Below the pieces are notes generated by a model. The model saw nothing but the letters and a program-made list of their open reading frames with translations. It was not told the DNA's origin and did no database searches. Positions 61,027 to 64,000 of a stretch of DNA of 64,000 bases are shown here, piece by piece. Both the position numbers and the translations under genes were made by a program. The DNA is from Flagellimonas aurea (GTDB lineage Bacteria > Bacteroidota > Bacteroidia > Flavobacteriales > Flavobacteriaceae): the NCBI RefSeq assembly GCF_017313785.1, contig NZ_JAFLNL010000002.1, positions 496,001-560,000 of the forward strand. The letters run 5' to 3'. Position 1 is the first letter of the stretch. Each line of letters begins with the position of its first letter.

Positions 61027-64000
61027 TTAATTTAATTGATGAACCAGCTCCTTATTCTCTCTTACATCCCTTTTTAATGACCATTTTCTGCCCAAATAAT
61101 AGAATACAGGGGTCAAGAAAATTCCGAAAACGGTTACGCCGAGCATTCCACTGAATACGGCGATACCCAAGGACACGCGTAATTCCGAACCTGCTCCTGT
61201 AGCAATGGCCAATGGAACAACTCCCAGGATGAAGGCCATCGCCGTCATTAGTATTGGTCTCAATCGCAGTTTTGATGCCTCAATTACCGCGGTTTTCAGT
61301 TCTTCCCCTTGGTCCTCCAATTGTTTGGCGAACTCCACGATCAAAATGGCGTTCTTACTCGCCAGTCCCACAAGCACTACCAGTCCAATCTGTACCATGA
61401 TGTTATTGTCCAATCCGGCCAAATCGACCCCGATCATTGCGGATAACAATACCATAGGCACAATAAAGATTACTGCCAATGGCAATACCAAGCTCTCGAA
61501 CTGAGCGGCCAACAAAAGGAATACAAACACGACCGCCAATAAAAATGCTATACCTGCGGTATTGCCCGCTTTTCTTTCTTGATAGGCAATTTCCGTCCAT
61601 TGATAGGATAAGCCTTGTGGCAGTATTTCCGCAGCCAATTCTTCCATCCGGTCCAACCCTTCACCTGAGCTATGGCCAGGAGCAAAATCCCCATTGAGAG
61701 AAGCTGACGGATACAGATTAAATCTTGGGATTCGTGAAGGTCCGGCAATATCCTCTTGTTTGGAAACGGTACCCAAGGGAACCATCTCACCTTTATCGTT
61801 GCGGACCTTTATCCTTGAAATATCATCGGGTGTCAACCGGTTTGGGGCATCGGCTTGGGCCGTTACCTGAAAAGTTCTTCCCAAGTAATTGAACTCGTTC
61901 ACAAAGGCGGAACCCATGTAAATCTCCAAGGATTGGAAGATATCCCCCACATCGATTCCCAATTTTTCGGCCTTTACGCGGTCGATATCCAAGAATAATT
62001 GCGGGGTCTGGTTGTTGAAAAAGCTGAACACGTTGTTCAATATAGGGTCCTGATTGGCCGCCATGGCCAGCTCATTGGTAGCCTTGAGGAGTTCTTCCGT
62101 TCCCAGGTTCCCTCTATCCTGGACCATCATCCTGAACCCACCTGCATTACCGATACCCCTTACCGATGGTGGCGGGATAACCAATACAATGGCATCATCA
62201 ATTTGGCTAAACTTTGCTCTTACGGTTCCCAACAGATCTTCATATGCCAGGCCTTTTTCATTTCTAATGTCAAAATCCTCCAAGGTCAAGAACACGGCTG
62301 CTGCATTGGATGCATTGGTAAACGATGCTGCATCAAATCCTGTGAAAGAAACGGCATTTTCCACACCATCAATATCCAAGCCCAAGTCAAGTACTTCACG
62401 GACAACCTTATCGGTTCTGGTCAGCGAGGAACCCGGGGGAAGCTGGACAATGGTAATGAAATACTGCTAGTCCATAGCCGGGATAAATCCTTGGGGCACC
62501 CTATTGAACTCAAATCCTGTAATGGCAATCAGTCCAAAATAGACTGCCATGACCATGGTGGCGGTACGTACCAATTTTTGCACCGCTTTTCCATAGCGCT
62601 CGGAAACCCAATCCATAAAAGCGTTGAAACGATTTCCAATAAAGGCCAACGGTCGTAACCATATCACCGTCTTCTTTGTTGAAGATCTATCCTCGTGCTT
62701 CATGAGCAATGCAGCCATGGCCGGGCTCAAGGTAAGGGACACGAAAACCGATATGGCAGTGGCAACGGCAATCGTCATCCCGAATTGCTTATAAAATTGT
62801 CCGGAAATGCCCTCTAAAAATGCAGTTGGAATGAAAACGGCTATCAAAACCAATCCAATAGCGACCAAAGCTCCCCCGACTTCGTCCATCGTCTTGAAGG
62901 CAGCTTCTTTCGGGGATAATCCCTTTGCCAAATACCTTTCCATATTTTCGACCACTACAATGGCATCGTCCACCACAATTCCGATGGCAAGAACCAATCC
63001 GAACAAGGTAAGGTTGTTCAGCGAGAACCCGATTGCCTGCATCACCGCAAAAGTACCGATGAGCGAAACGGGTATGGCAAGAATTGGAATGATGGCCGCC
63101 CTCCAGGATTGGAGGAACAAGAGAATCACCAAGACCACTAAAATTACTGCTTCAAAAATGGTACGGTACACCTCATCAACCGACTTTTGGATAAATTCAG
63201 TGGGATTGTACGCTATTTTATATTCAAGATCGTTCGGGAAACTTTTTGACAGTTCCTCCATTTTGTCCTGAATCTGAGAAGCAGTTTCCAAGGCATTCCC
63301 GCCCGGTTGTTGAAAAATGGGCATGGCTATGGCGGGGTCCTTGCCCAAATATCCTTTTGTGGCGTAGTTCTGCGCGCCAAGTTCTACACGGCCAACATCT
63401 TTAAGGCGAACAATTCTCCCATCCCCACTTGATTTGATAATCACATTTTCAAACTGTTCCGTGGTCACCAGTTTTCCTTGGGTCTGTATATTCACCTCAA
63501 AGGCCGATTGGCTCCCGGAAGGGAGGGCGTTCAACGTACCACTGGCAATCTGTACGTTCTGAGCCCTTAGGGCTGCGACCACTTCTCCAGCAGTGATGTC
63601 CAATGTCGCAATTTTATCGGGGTTGAGCCAAATGCGCATGGCATATTCGGCCGCTCCAAAAATCTGTATATCCCCAACCCCTTTGATACGGGCTAGTTCA
63701 TCTTTGAGTTGGAGCACGGCATAGTTACCCATATAGGTCTGGTCGTAGGTCTTTTTCGGAGAATACATGTTCACTACAAGAAGCATATCCGGCGATATCT
63801 TTTTGGTGGTGATTCCCAACCTTTTTACCGATTCTGGCAGTCGTGGTTCCGCTATGGCCACCCGGTTTTGCACCTGTACCTGTGCCTTGTCGAGGTCTGT
63901 CCCCAATTCAAAGGCCACCTGTAGTACCACTCGCCCATCAGCTGATGATTGTGAGGTCATGTAGATCATATCCTCAACTCCATTGATCTCTTTCTCTAAA
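61027..64000 (-). pseudogene. RND (AcrB-type) efflux permease, interrupted by in-frame TAG, 5' truncated by window edge
   Basis: The frame runs from the window edge (no start seen) to 61027. It carries inner-membrane RND transporter sequence: GVEDMIYMTSQSSADGRV, then DDAIVVVENMERYL with the proton-relay Asp pair, NALPSGSQSAFEV, and FNRVPQGFIPAMD. At 62467-62469 the next codon is TAG, followed in the same frame by QYFITIVQLPPGSSLTRTDK and the rest of the pump to KELVHQLN. Family members read MDQQYF here, so a CAG-to-TAG change is likely. The halves fall in the middle of the protein, the second half lacking a start or signal. Either a recent nonsense mutation, a sequencing error or readthrough explains it. 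Confidence 0.85.

Noticed and set aside
62467..62469. Frameshift as the cause of the split RND gene
   Set aside because: Both halves are in the same frame and sequence between them translates normally, so a nonsense codon is the only lesion visible.
62054..62658. Plus-strand open frames across the interrupted RND gene
   Set aside because: They are complementary shadows; the minus strand carries clear RND motifs.
1..64000. CRISPR array, IS element, prophage, tRNA or rRNA
   Set aside because: No regularly spaced repeats, transposase, integrase, phage structural gene or clover-leaf pattern was found in the intergenic regions.

Overview
The window is a chromosomal segment of a moderately AT-rich marine-type Bacteroidota, almost certainly a Flavobacteriaceae. 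The grounds are a SusC/SusD pair with FecR and an ECF sigma factor, NrtR/AraR-type Nudix regulation of sugar use, TAnnTTTG-type promoter elements, and stand-alone proline dehydrogenase and P5C dehydrogenase. Muricauda-like genera are plausible, but I cannot prove the genus by eye. I saw no rRNA, tRNA, CRISPR array, insertion sequence or phage gene.

Layout. (1) 1-8.3 kb is a deoxysugar (L-rhamnose type) catabolic operon: isomerase 3' end, FGGY kinase, FMN-dependent L-lactate dehydrogenase family enzyme and an NCS1 permease. It faces a convergent Nudix-type regulator, followed by an NTF2-PD40 secreted protein and a Tat-exported Gfo/Idh/MocA oxidoreductase. (2) 8.4-11 kb holds an ArsR regulator, an LLM flavin oxidoreductase and an SBF-like transporter. 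(3) 11-24.2 kb is a general-stress island: SYLF protein, PNPOx-like stress protein, PA2169-type four-helix protein, CsbD, a Rho-N-like small protein, a nitroreductase, an AI-2E family permease and TerC. These are interleaved with three AraC-type regulators, a response regulator and a CHASE3/PAS histidine kinase. (4) 24.7-26.9 kb is a Cache-type histidine kinase with its receiver. (5) 26.98-34.7 kb is a five-gene operon of four tandem secreted paralogues of unknown function plus a lipoprotein, divergent from a TPR-LytS-type kinase and LytTR regulator pair. This is the best candidate for an undescribed system in the window.

(6) 34.9-41.6 kb holds an NAD(P)-binding oxidoreductase, a PQQ-type sugar dehydrogenase lipoprotein, a type II NADH dehydrogenase and a large secreted Asp-box/BNR protein. 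(7) 42.1-45.1 kb holds convergent P5C dehydrogenase and proline dehydrogenase, the former notably GC-rich. (8) 45.3-57.5 kb looks like a peptide-utilisation locus: amidohydrolase, S10 carboxypeptidase, SusD, SusC and FecR on the minus strand, with a divergent ECF sigma factor and a second paralogous amidohydrolase on the plus strand. (9) 57.8-64 kb holds an SDR, an AraC regulator, a TolC-like outer-membrane factor and an RND permease interrupted by an in-frame amber stop; the RND gene runs off the window edge.

How they work together: most of the window is uptake and breakdown of exogenous sugars and peptides/proline, coupled to envelope sensing and stress protection. Transcription units are often closed by strong hairpin terminators, several lying between convergent genes.
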